Made by a program: the position numbers and the translations under genes. Of a stretch of 15,866 bases of DNA, positions 7,049-13,848 are shown in pieces. How positions within the stretch are numbered: the first letter of the stretch is position 1; every line of letters begins with the position of its first letter. The notes below the pieces were generated by a model. The model did not search any database. It was not told the DNA's origin and saw nothing but the letters and a program-made list of their open reading frames with translations. Source of the DNA: Candidatus Sumerlaeota bacterium (GTDB lineage Bacteria > Sumerlaeota > Sumerlaeia > SLMS01); contig JADZDZ010000196.1 in the NCBI GenBank assembly GCA_020850785.1, forward strand, positions 1 to 15,866, written 5' to 3'.

Positions 7049-7651
7049 ATGGGAAAAGTTCTGAATCCATCACCGATCATCAGCATCATCGACGACGTCG
7101 AGAAATGCGAAAAGGAAGCAGTCGATGCGTTGCTCGCGCTTCCCGACAAGCGCTCATGCAAGGTCGTGATCAATTCCGGCGGCGGAAGCGTTTACGCGGC
7201 GCTCGCCATCGCGACCGTGATCAAGCTGAAGCAACTGGCGGCGGAGGCGCTCGTACTTGCGGACTGCAGTTCGGCGGCGATCACCGTGTTCGCGGCCTGC
7301 CCGATTCGCAAGGTCTCACCCTACGCATCATTCCTTTTCCACCCCGTGAAGTGGTCCAGCGAGGATCAATCGCGGCTGACCGGCGCAAAATCCTGGGCCA
7401 TTGAATTTGAGCGGGTTAACCAAATCTACGAAGACTTCCTGATCGCCCACATGAGCGTGAAGCGATCGATCATTCGCGGCTGGATCAAGGAAGAGCGCTA
7501 CGTGACGGCGCAGGAGCTTATCGACCTTGGCATCGCAGAACCGATCGAGTTCCCCGAAGACGGCGTGATCGACATCAGCAAGCATCGTCGCGCGCACAAG
7601 ACCGCCGCGCAGCGGCATTCCAAGCCGGCAAAGATTCGCAAGGTCGGCTGA
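7049..7651 (+). CDS. Divergent ClpP-fold serine protease
   Basis: 200 residues with the ClpP/crotonase fold pattern. I-N-S-G-G-G (41-46) matches the ClpP oxyanion-region INSPGG. The nucleophile region is A-D-C-S-S-A-A (S75 aligned with the ClpP Ser), and the catalytic histidine region is F-L-F-H-P-V (H98). The ClpP Asp lies in D-R-F; here that segment reads E-R-Y (E149-R150-Y151), so the third triad member appears to be Glu. The C-terminal 25 residues are strongly basic (many K/R/H), unlike ordinary ClpP. The N-terminus is short, without a propeptide or signal. Its position right after clpC, though in a separate transcription unit, makes it a candidate ClpC partner; a stand-alone or inactive role is also possible. 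ClpP fold: fairly sure. Function as true ClpP: unsure. Confidence 0.8.
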   Translation: MGKVLNPSPIISIIDDVEKCEKEAVDALLALPDKRSCKVVINSGGGSVYAALAIATVIKLKQLAAEALVLADCSSAAITVFAACPIRKVSPYASFLFHPVKWSSEDQSRLTGAKSWAIEFERVNQIYEDFLIAHMSVKRSIIRGWIKEERYVTAQELIDLGIAEPIEFPEDGVIDISKHRRAHKTAAQRHSKPAKIRKVG

Positions 7652-7671
7652 CAACAGGCTTCCTCCCAAGC

Positions 7672-7719
7672 ACGTCGCGCTTTCTGCTGATGAGACGGAA
7701 AGCGCGACGTCGAATTTTT
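7672..7719 (+). terminator. Intrinsic terminator after the ClpP-like gene
   Basis: A perfect 13-bp stem (ACGTCGCGCTTTC at 7672-7684, partner 7698-7710), extendable by a G-T and a G-C pair, is followed after four bases by TTTTT (7715-7719). It separates the ClpP-like gene from the clamp-loader gene. Confidence 0.88.
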
Positions 7720-7784
7720 AGGTTACCCTTCCGCGCGCGGGGGATACTTTCTTCAAATCCTGAACCCTGATTCCCGAACCGCCC

Positions 7785-9071
7785 TTGCTCCCACCACAGA
7801 AACATACCTTCGACACGCTTTGGGGAAACGACGCCGCGCGCTCGTTGGTGCCACGATTGCTGGCGGCGGGGCGACTGCCGCATGCGATCCTGCTGACGGG
7901 ACCGGACGCCATCGGCAAACGGTCGCTGGCATTCGCAATGGCAAAGGCCATCCTCAGCATTCCTCGCAGTGCCGGAGCGGCGGCGATGGCGCCGGGCGTA
8001 CTAACCGCAAGGGAGGCGGACTTCGCGCCCCCATCCCCACAGGTGGAGGATGCTGACGTCGCTTCTCCCCCGGAGGAAGGTGACGATCTTTTCGGCTCCG
8101 ATGGGGAGCTTCCGTTCGAAGATTCTTCGGAGGAGGATGATCTCTTCGGAAGCGTTCCCCCGCCGAGGAAAACTGTGAAGGCGGAAGCGCCTCCCGCAGT
8201 TGCGGCCCCGCAACCCGTCGCTCCCCGTCCGTCGCTCAACGAACGCGTCTGCCGTCTCGTCGAAAATTCCTACCCGGTGGAATACAACAGCGATGGCATT
8301 CCCAAAACCGCCGGGCATGTGGACTTCACAATCATTGAACCATCGGGGGGGCGCCGTGGTGTCCTCGTTGACCAGATTCGCCACTTGAAGGAGGCGACGG
8401 CGCTGTCGCCCATGGAAGGCGCCTACCGCGTGGCGATTGTGATGGGCGCGGACACGATCACGCAGGAGGGCGGCAATTCGATCCTCAAGTTGTTGGAGGA
8501 ACCGCCCCGCTATCTTGTGCTTATCCTCGTGGCGAATCGGCAATCACGCGTGCTGCCGACGATCCGTTCGCGCTGCAGCATCGTGCCGATGACGCCGATG
8601 AATCGCAGCGCACTGGCGGAGAAGCTGGTGACCGTGGAGAAGCTGGATCGCGTGCGCGCGCAGGTGGCGTCGGCGCTGGGCGAAGGGCGTCCCGGCGTGG
8701 CGATCACGATGATCGAGAGCGCGCTTCGTGAGCGCCGGAAGGAAATTTTTTCCGCACGGTTGCAGATCGACCGCGTGGGGCGCATGGCCACGCCGCATGC
8801 GGCGGCACGCATCAACGCGACGGGAAAGCTGGATGAATCGCTGTGGATGATGCTGAGCTTCGCGCGGGATCGCCTGGTGCGGACGCTGGTGCCCGCGGAG
8901 CAGGGGCTGCTGATTCATGGCGATGCGCTGGACCTGATTGATGGCGTGCCCGCCAGCGCCGAATCGCTGGACGCGGAGGGGGATCGGCTGGTCCGCGCCT
9001 TTGGCCTGCTGGCGCATCCCTACCTGCCGCAGCCCCGCGCCGCGCTCGAAATGGCCCTGTGGCCCGATTGA
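7785..9071 (+). CDS. holB: DNA polymerase III delta-prime-like clamp-loader subunit
   Basis: 428 residues, longer than typical delta-prime (about 330). It belongs to the AAA+ clamp-loader family that helps load the sliding clamp on DNA. The N-terminal F-D-T-L-W-G-N segment, a degenerate P-loop G-P-D-A-I-G-K-R (39-46), the L-L-E-E-P-P motif (236-241) and the S-R-C sensor motif (262-264) are all diagnostic. Arg instead of Thr/Ser after the P-loop lysine suggests weak or absent ATP hydrolysis, as in E. coli delta-prime. The cysteine-rich zinc module usually found after the P-loop is missing; instead residues about 66-150 form an acidic, proline-rich, probably disordered insert with two D-D-L-F-G repeats (100-104, 118-122). 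No ATG fits: the start is TTG at 7785 (a stop lies in frame at 7761), without a clear ribosome-binding site. Confidence 0.87.
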   Translation: MLPPQKHTFDTLWGNDAARSLVPRLLAAGRLPHAILLTGPDAIGKRSLAFAMAKAILSIPRSAGAAAMAPGVLTAREADFAPPSPQVEDADVASPPEEGDDLFGSDGELPFEDSSEEDDLFGSVPPPRKTVKAEAPPAVAAPQPVAPRPSLNERVCRLVENSYPVEYNSDGIPKTAGHVDFTIIEPSGGRRGVLVDQIRHLKEATALSPMEGAYRVAIVMGADTITQEGGNSILKLLEEPPRYLVLILVANRQSRVLPTIRSRCSIVPMTPMNRSALAEKLVTVEKLDRVRAQVASALGEGRPGVAITMIESALRERRKEIFSARLQIDRVGRMATPHAAARINATGKLDESLWMMLSFARDRLVRTLVPAEQGLLIHGDALDLIDGVPASAESLDAEGDRLVRAFGLLAHPYLPQPRAALEMALWPD

Positions 9072-9087
9072 GGCCGCTGATTCTGAT

Positions 9088-9115
9088 TTGACGCCGGACG
9101 GGATTTCCGTTCAAT
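9088..9115 (+). promoter_or_regulatory. Candidate deoC promoter
   Basis: TTGACG (9088-9093), a 16-bp spacer and TTCAAT (9110-9115) resemble a sigma-70-type -35/-10 pair (5/6 and 4/6 matches) in the short gap between holB and deoC. Only the sequence match supports it. Confidence 0.3.
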
Positions 9116-9167
9116 GGCGTTTCGCTTTGCCCAATCTTCGCAGAAGTGAGTGCCCGCGCACCGGACC

Positions 9168-10085
9168 ATGGCCCCCCCAATTTCGACCGATGAAATCGCA
9201 AGCGTTGTCGCGCGCGTTTTGATGGAACGCGGCCTTGTGGGTGCGCAGCCAGCCCGTCCGCAACCGGGCGCGGGAACGGCCTGTTCGCTCCCCCACGGCG
9301 TGTCCGGCCAAGGGCCGGTGGTCATCCCAAAGAGCGGCGCCGGAGCGAACAATCCGCTCGTGCAGGCGGGCGCCTCGCGCGTTGGCCACGCAACAGAGGG
9401 ACTCGCGCCGGACGTCTCCTGCGGCCAACTGGCCCACTTCATCGACCACACACTGCTGAAGCCGACGGCAACCGACGCGGAGATTCGCGAAATCTGCAAG
9501 CAGGCGCGCGATTACCACTTCGCCTCCGTGTGCGTGAATCCCTGCCACGTGGCGCTGGCGGCGCGGGAACTGGCCGGCACGCAGGTGATGGTGTGCACCG
9601 TGATCGGCTTCCCGCTCGGCAGCACAACCACGGAGACAAAAACTTTCGAAACGCGCGACGCCTGCGCCAATGGCGCCCACGAAATCGACATGGTGATCAA
9701 CATCGGCAAACTGAAGGCCGGCGACTTCCATTTCGTCTGCGATGACATTCGCGCCGTCGTGGATGCCGCGCAGGGGCGCACCGTGAAGGTGATCCTGGAA
9801 ACCAGCATGCTCAGCAACGAGGAGAAAGTTGCGGGCTGCATCCTGTCGAAGGCTGCGGGCGCGCAGTTCGTGAAAACCAGCACCGGCTTCGGCGGCGGCG
9901 GCGCCACGCCCGAAGACATCGCCCTCATGCGCAAGACAGTCGGCGAGGAATTGGGCGTGAAGGCAAGCGGCGGCGTGCGCGATTGCGAAGGCGCGGAAAA
10001 ACTTATCGCCGCCGGCGCGAGCAGGCTCGGCGCCAGCGCAAGCGTCGCCATTGTTGCCGGGAAAAAGGGAACCGGAGCCTACTGA
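9168..10085 (+). CDS. deoC: Deoxyribose-phosphate aldolase with N-terminal extension
   Basis: A class I aldolase that splits 2-deoxyribose 5-phosphate into glyceraldehyde 3-phosphate and acetaldehyde. From the ATG at 9168 (305 residues) the catalytic TIM barrel starts near residue 86. It shows F-I-D-H-T-L-L-K-P, the E-I-D-M-V-I-N strand with D174, the Schiff-base lysine K236 in V-K-T-S-T-G-F, and K265 in V-K-A-S-G-G-V-R, so all catalytic residues are present. Common DeoC proteins have about 220-260 residues. Here there is an extra 85: an amphipathic helix (about 4-22, pattern S-T-D-E-I-A-S-V-V-A-R-V-L) followed by a Pro/Gly/Ala linker. That layout resembles encapsulation peptides of bacterial-microcompartment enzymes. 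A GTG start at 9150 would add six residues; neither start has a strong ribosome-binding site. No shell-protein gene lies in the window. Confidence 0.93.
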   Translation: MAPPISTDEIASVVARVLMERGLVGAQPARPQPGAGTACSLPHGVSGQGPVVIPKSGAGANNPLVQAGASRVGHATEGLAPDVSCGQLAHFIDHTLLKPTATDAEIREICKQARDYHFASVCVNPCHVALAARELAGTQVMVCTVIGFPLGSTTTETKTFETRDACANGAHEIDMVINIGKLKAGDFHFVCDDIRAVVDAAQGRTVKVILETSMLSNEEKVAGCILSKAAGAQFVKTSTGFGGGGATPEDIALMRKTVGEELGVKASGGVRDCEGAEKLIAAGASRLGASASVAIVAGKKGTGAY

Positions 10086-10193
10086 TCCGCCACACCTGCG
10101 GACCGAAGCCCTTCCAGTCGGTTGATCACGAGCGGTAGCTAAGGCCCTTTGCGCGGAAGCAGGGAAAGCTCCGGGAATGAAATGTGCCGACGA

Positions 10194-11078
10194 CTACTTC
10201 TGGCCGTCGATGATTTTGCCGCGGATGATCGGCTTGCTGGGATCCACGGGGGTGGATTGCGTGGCGGGATCGGATGGCGGCTGCGTGGCGGCGTCGCCTG
10301 ATTCAGTCTGGGGATTTTTTTCCGCAGCAGCTTTTCGGCGCTCCTCCTCCTCGCGGGCCATGCGTTCCTCGAAGGCCTTGTACTCGGCGGCGCGCGCGGC
10401 CTCGATTTTTTCACTCTGCCCCTTCATCCAATCATCAAGGGCCTGTTGGCGCGGAGGCTCCACGTCCAGCGATGCGGGAATCGCTTCGCCTGTCATCGAC
10501 GGCAGTGCGTAGACTTCACCGCGTTCCTGCATGAACAGGATGAATTCGTCCACATACACGCGGGAGTTCTTCTCGGCCTCCGTCATGGAACGAAGTTTGG
10601 CGGCGCCCGCCTCAAGGCCCTGCATGCGATTCGTCAGGTCCCCAATGTCGTGCCCCGCGGTGTCATTGTTTGACCATTCGATGGGGCCGCTCTTGCGGAT
10701 GATGGAAATCGTTCCATCCTTCTCGATGCGATGATCGAGGCGGTTCTGCGAAAGGGCCTTCGCAAGCAGTGTCTTCAGCGGAACGTTCTCGAGGAAAATA
10801 TCACAGCGGCCGGAACGAACGCGGTCCTTTTCCACGAGGACGATCTTCACCCCGCCCGCCTGGGAAATTTTTTCCAGCACTTCCGCAAGCGGGGTGCCTT
10901 TGAACTGAACGCCCTTCACGAGTTGGTTCAGCTTCTCCGCCGTGGCGATCTGCTGGGGCGATTGTGCGGCGGCAGTGGCGGAGGGGGGCGTCGCCGACGT
11001 TGGTGCAGCCTGCGCAGGGAGCGAGTTCGCGGCACGAAGGCCGACAACAAGCAGCATGAGGGAAAAAAATCTGGTCAC
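10194..11078 (-). CDS. Secreted STN-domain-like protein with coiled coil
   Basis: 294 residues. The frame is open to an ATG at 11114, but GTG at 11078 is preferred: it has a GGAGG site (11084-11088) at 5-bp spacing and puts a signal peptide at the very N-terminus (Thr-Arg, a hydrophobic core at about 4-18, likely cleavage after P-A-Q-A near residue 24). Residues about 54-128 look like a secretin/TonB short N-terminal (STN) domain: a G-T-P-L-A-E-V-L-E-K-I strand-helix, then L-E-N-V-P-L-K-T-L-L and a final I-S-I-I strand. Residues about 208-255 form a highly charged Glu/Arg/Ala helix, probably a coiled coil, followed by a Pro/Thr/Gln-rich tail. There is no secretin barrel, so it is not a secretin itself. 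Its role is unknown; it is probably periplasmic. Confidence 0.72.
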   Translation of the reverse strand: MTRFFSLMLLVVGLRAANSLPAQAAPTSATPPSATAAAQSPQQIATAEKLNQLVKGVQFKGTPLAEVLEKISQAGGVKIVLVEKDRVRSGRCDIFLENVPLKTLLAKALSQNRLDHRIEKDGTISIIRKSGPIEWSNNDTAGHDIGDLTNRMQGLEAGAAKLRSMTEAEKNSRVYVDEFILFMQERGEVYALPSMTGEAIPASLDVEPPRQQALDDWMKGQSEKIEAARAAEYKAFEERMAREEEERRKAAAEKNPQTESGDAATQPPSDPATQSTPVDPSKPIIRGKIIDGQK

Positions 11079-11083
11079 GATTT

Positions 11084-11088
11084 CCTCC
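11084..11088 (-). promoter_or_regulatory. Ribosome-binding site deciding a GTG start
   Basis: On the reverse strand GGAGG is followed by AAATC and GTG (11078-11076). This supports the GTG over the ATG 36 bp further upstream, which has no comparable site. Confidence 0.7.
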
Positions 11089-11204
11089 GGGTGAGCCTGA
11101 AGGTGGAAACGCACTGCGCCGTGGTGTAGGGCCTGCGGCCCTGCGCTGCAAGCAATGTGATGGGAACGCGGGGGTTCGGTGAACCGCCGGGGATGAGGGG
11201 GAAC

Positions 11205-11236
11205 AAAAAAAGCCCCGCGTTATCGACGCGGGGCTT
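11205..11236 (-). terminator. Intrinsic terminator after rpmA
   Basis: A perfect 11-bp GC-rich stem (AAGCCCCGCGT at 11210-11220 with 11226-11236) and a 5-base loop are followed, on the reverse strand, by a run of T (A 11205-11210 on the plus strand). It lies 27 bp after the rpmA stop and separates the ribosomal-protein operon from the STN-protein gene. Confidence 0.93.
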
Positions 11237-11263
11237 GGGAAAGGCGTTCAGGAGCCAGCGCGG

Positions 11264-11530
11264 TTACTTGGCGGCTTCTTCCGTGATGATGTGGACGTAC
11301 TTCTTGCCGGTGGCCTTGGTTTCAAACTTCACTTTGCCTTCAACCTTGGCGTAGATGGTGAAGTCGCGGCCCTGTCCTGCGTTCTGGCCCGGCCAGAACT
11401 GATTGCCAACCTGACGAACGATGATCGATCCGCCGCTGACGAGCTTGCCTGCGGGTTCTTTCACACCACGGCGTTGCGCGTTTGAATCGCGGCCGTTCTT
11501 GGTGGAACCCATTCCTTTTTTGTGTGCCAT
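11264..11530 (-). CDS. rpmA: 50S ribosomal protein L27
   Basis: 88 residues, the normal L27 length. The start M-A-H-K-K-G-x-G-S is kept; the N-terminal tail of L27 reaches toward the peptidyl-transferase centre. N-G-R-D-S follows, then S-I-I-V-R-Q and the G-R-D-F-T-I-Y segment typical of the family. There is no Firmicute-type N-terminal cleavage extension, so no Prp protease processing is expected. An A-A-A-G-G ribosome-binding site lies 8 bp before the ATG. It is the second gene of the rplU-rpmA pair, 56 bp after rplU. The obgE gene that often follows is not here. Confidence 0.97.
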   Translation of the reverse strand: MAHKKGMGSTKNGRDSNAQRRGVKEPAGKLVSGGSIIVRQVGNQFWPGQNAGQGRDFTIYAKVEGKVKFETKATGKKYVHIITEEAAK

Positions 11531-11586
11531 TTTTGGAGCCTTTGTAGGAGGAGGTTAGGGTCTGGAGGGTTAAGGTCCCGAACTAT

Positions 11587-11916
11587 TTAGCTGAGAGCCT
11601 TGCCGTTCTTCGTGAAACCAGTGATCTGGATTTCCGTGAAGGGCTGGCGGTGGCCCTGATGCTTTTCGTAGCCGTGGCGGCGCTTGAACTTGTAAATTTC
11701 CACCTTGGGGCTCTTGTCCTGACGAAGGACCTTTGCGCTGATGGCGGCGCCATTGACGCGGGGCTCGCCGATCTCAAGGGTCTCGCCGGAACGAACGAGG
11801 AGAACGTCCTCCAACGTGATGACATCGCCCTTTTCCGCTTCGATCTTTTCGATCTGGATGATGTCGCCGGGGGCAACGCGGTACTGGTGACCGCCCTGCT
11901 TGATGACTGCGTACAT
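11587..11916 (-). CDS. rplU: 50S ribosomal protein L21
   Basis: 109 residues, the usual length. It opens with M-Y-A-V-I-K-x-G-G-x-Q-Y-R-V, the family's hallmark, and carries the K-F-K-R-R-H-G-Y segment near residues 77-84 that contacts 23S rRNA and the G-H-R-Q-P-F-T-E motif at about 88-95. It sits first in the rplU-rpmA operon, with an AAAGGAT ribosome-binding site 7 bp before the ATG. Its promoter must lie in the 178-bp gap shared with the divergent glycosyltransferase gene; I cannot point to a clear -35/-10 pair there. Confidence 0.97.
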   Translation of the reverse strand: MYAVIKQGGHQYRVAPGDIIQIEKIEAEKGDVITLEDVLLVRSGETLEIGEPRVNGAAISAKVLRQDKSPKVEIYKFKRRHGYEKHQGHRQPFTEIQITGFTKNGKALS

Positions 11917-12037
11917 GGCGTTTATCCTTTGGTTAAGTGCAGAGTTTTGAGTACTCTAAGTGCCCGCGCGGAGGCCGCCATGAAGGGCCTTCGTCGCAGG
12001 GCCGGTGAAGGTCTCCATTCGCCGCTCCCCCGTCAAG

Positions 12038-12050
12038 GGCGAAGTTCGCC
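12038..12050. promoter_or_regulatory. Operator-like palindrome between rplU and the glycosyltransferase gene
   Basis: GGCGAA-G-TTCGCC is a perfect 6-bp inverted repeat with a single central base, lying in the gap between two divergent genes. The size would suit a dimeric repressor. No known operator is claimed. Confidence 0.3.
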
Positions 12051-12094
12051 TGTTGCGGCGGTCGCGGCGACGAATCATCAATGGGGAGTAAGGC

Positions 12095-13216
12095 TTGTAT
12101 GAAGGCAAGAGACCTCCGGGGAACAGCGGATTGAAAGTCCTACGTGTGATCTATGACCTGCAAGTGGGCGGGGTGCAGCGGATGCTGTATCGTTCCATCG
12201 CGCCGTTGCGGGACGAGGGGGTCGCCCTTGAGGTGGTCTGCCTGAAGGAACGGGGGGAGATGGCCGCCCGTTTCGAGGAGGCGGGGGTGCCAGTGCACCT
12301 GATCAAGTTTGCCAGCAGGCTCGATCCCATCGGCGTTCTGCGCCTTCGCGGGCTGATTCGCCGTGGTGGTTATGACGTGGCACACTCGCAGATGTACGCG
12401 GCCAATGCGGCATTGAATGCGGCGGCGACGCTGGGTGTTCCCGCGAAAGTGATTAACAGCTACCACAGCCAGACGCCCTTCAGCGGAAAAAGTCAGGAAC
12501 GCTTTGCGCGATGGACGGCGGGGAGGCCGTCCCGAATCGTGGCGGTTTCGCAATCGGTGGCCGATGCCGTGGTCACGGCGGGAATCGAACGGGACCAGAT
12601 TCGCGTGATCCACAACGGCGTGGACCTGCCGGAGGAGGAACCGCCGCCGCCGATGGCTCCGGCGGGTGCGCCGCTGCGGGCTTTCTGGGCGGGGCGCTTC
12701 GTGAAGCAAAAGCGCGTGGACATGTTGGTGGACATCGCAGCGGGATGCCGTCGCGTTGGTGTGCCGTTACAACTGACGTTGATTGGCGAAGGGCCGCAGC
12801 TTGAGAAAATCAAGCGGCGTGTGGCAGAGACGAACCTGACCGACATCGTGACGTTCGTTCCCTTCCAAGCGGACATTGTTCCCTTCATCCGCGACCATGA
12901 GGTTTACCTTTCCGCCAGCGATCGCGAGGGATTTCCGAACACGCTGCTGGAAGTTTTCGCGCAGGGCCGCGGCGCACTGCTGGCGAAGATCGCGCCGAAC
13001 GAAGAGGCCGCCGGCGACAGCGGCGCGGCAAAGCTGATTGGTGATGACGTGGAGGAATGGGTGAACTGGCTGCGCGTGCTTCAGGGCGATCGTGGCTGGG
13101 TGATGACGATGGGAGAGGCGGCGTGGAATCGCGTGCGGGAATTTTCCGTGGACAAAACCTGCGCGGCAATGGCGCGGCTGTATCGCGATGTGTGCGAAAG
13201 GAAGGACGGGCGATGA
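12095..13216 (+). CDS. GT4-family glycosyltransferase
   Basis: 373 residues with the GT-B fold of family GT4 retaining glycosyltransferases, which move a sugar from a nucleotide-sugar donor to a lipid, polysaccharide or protein. The acceptor domain has L-K-V-L-R-V-I-Y-D-L-Q-V-G-G-V-Q-R (13-29) and H-S-Q-M-Y (97-101). The donor domain has V-S-Q-S-V-A (151-156), I-H-N-G-V-D (172-177), A-G-R-F-V-K-Q-K-R (199-207), G-E-G-P (231-234) and an E-x7-E pair (E278, E286). There is no membrane segment. The start is not ATG: TTG at 12095 has GGAG six bases upstream, and a second TTG at 12131 falls right at the conserved beginning. The stop overlaps the next start as ATGA, so sugar transfer and the lipid kinase are probably coupled. 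Confidence 0.88.
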   Translation: MYEGKRPPGNSGLKVLRVIYDLQVGGVQRMLYRSIAPLRDEGVALEVVCLKERGEMAARFEEAGVPVHLIKFASRLDPIGVLRLRGLIRRGGYDVAHSQMYAANAALNAAATLGVPAKVINSYHSQTPFSGKSQERFARWTAGRPSRIVAVSQSVADAVVTAGIERDQIRVIHNGVDLPEEEPPPPMAPAGAPLRAFWAGRFVKQKRVDMLVDIAAGCRRVGVPLQLTLIGEGPQLEKIKRRVAETNLTDIVTFVPFQADIVPFIRDHEVYLSASDREGFPNTLLEVFAQGRGALLAKIAPNEEAAGDSGAAKLIGDDVEEWVNWLRVLQGDRGWVMTMGEAAWNRVREFSVDKTCAAMARLYRDVCERKDGR

Positions 13217-13848
13217 AGCGCGGGGATGCGAAAGCGCAGAACATCAGCTACGCCGGCGAGCTGGGGCGTAAGGCCATCCATCTCTGCAGCATGGTCATTC
13301 CGATCTCCGCGTGGCATCTGGAGCGGCTGGACACGTTGATCCTGCTGGGGGTGCTCCTTGCGATTTCGCTGCTGGCGGACGTGGAACGCTTCCGCGCAGG
13401 GCCGATCGGCCACTTTATACGCACCTACTTGTCGTTCATGATTCGGCCGCACGAACGCAATGCGCGCGCGGGAATCTTTGCGCTGACGGGCTCAACGTGG
13501 ATGCTGGTTTCCGCAATCATCACCTTCGCGGTTTTCCCGAAATCCATCGCGGTGGCAGCGTTCAGCATGTTGATCCTGTGCGACACGGTGGCGGCGTTGG
13601 TGGGAAGGCGATTCGGGCGGATTCGCTTCGGCCCCAAGCAGAAAAGTTTGGAGGGAAGCGCGGCGTTCTTTGCAGTGGGATTGATGGTCGCGGCGACAGT
13701 GCCGGGAATCCCCTTCGCGGCAGGCGTTGCGGGCGCATTGGTGGCGACCATCGCGGAGGCGCTGCCGTGGAAGCTGGATGACAACTTCAGCGTGCCGCTC
13801 AGCGGCGGTCTGGCGATGCTTTCAGTGATTCAGTTGCTGGGCGCCTGA
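13213..13848 (+). CDS. Membrane polyprenol/diacylglycerol-kinase-like protein (SEC59/DGK1/VTE5 type)
   Basis: 211 residues with about six hydrophobic segments. The family, related to phosphatidate cytidylyltransferases, phosphorylates dolichol, phytol or diacylglycerol, usually with CTP. Typical signs are E-L-G-R-K-A-I-H-L (16-24), D-V-E-R-F-R (56-61), C-D-T-V-A-A-L-V-G-R-R-F-G (123-135), K-Q-K-S-L-E-G-S (142-149) and the C-terminal E-A-L-P-W-K-L-D-D-N-F (182-192). The open frame extends upstream to 13057, but ATG at 13213 is the clear start because it overlaps the glycosyltransferase stop (ATGA, 13213-13216). A lipid-carrier salvage or activation role for the partner transferase is a reasonable inference; the substrate is not known. 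Its 3' end overlaps the convergent gene by 19 bp. Confidence 0.85.
   Translation: MKRGDAKAQNISYAGELGRKAIHLCSMVIPISAWHLERLDTLILLGVLLAISLLADVERFRAGPIGHFIRTYLSFMIRPHERNARAGIFALTGSTWMLVSAIITFAVFPKSIAVAAFSMLILCDTVAALVGRRFGRIRFGPKQKSLEGSAAFFAVGLMVAATVPGIPFAAGVAGALVATIAEALPWKLDDNFSVPLSGGLAMLSVIQLLGA

Noticed and set aside
3968..7712. GCGACGTCG shared by the clpC upstream palindrome and the terminator after the ClpP-like gene
   Set aside because: In the second place it is explained by the terminator stem; a 9-base GC-rich match over this distance is weak evidence for a shared operator.
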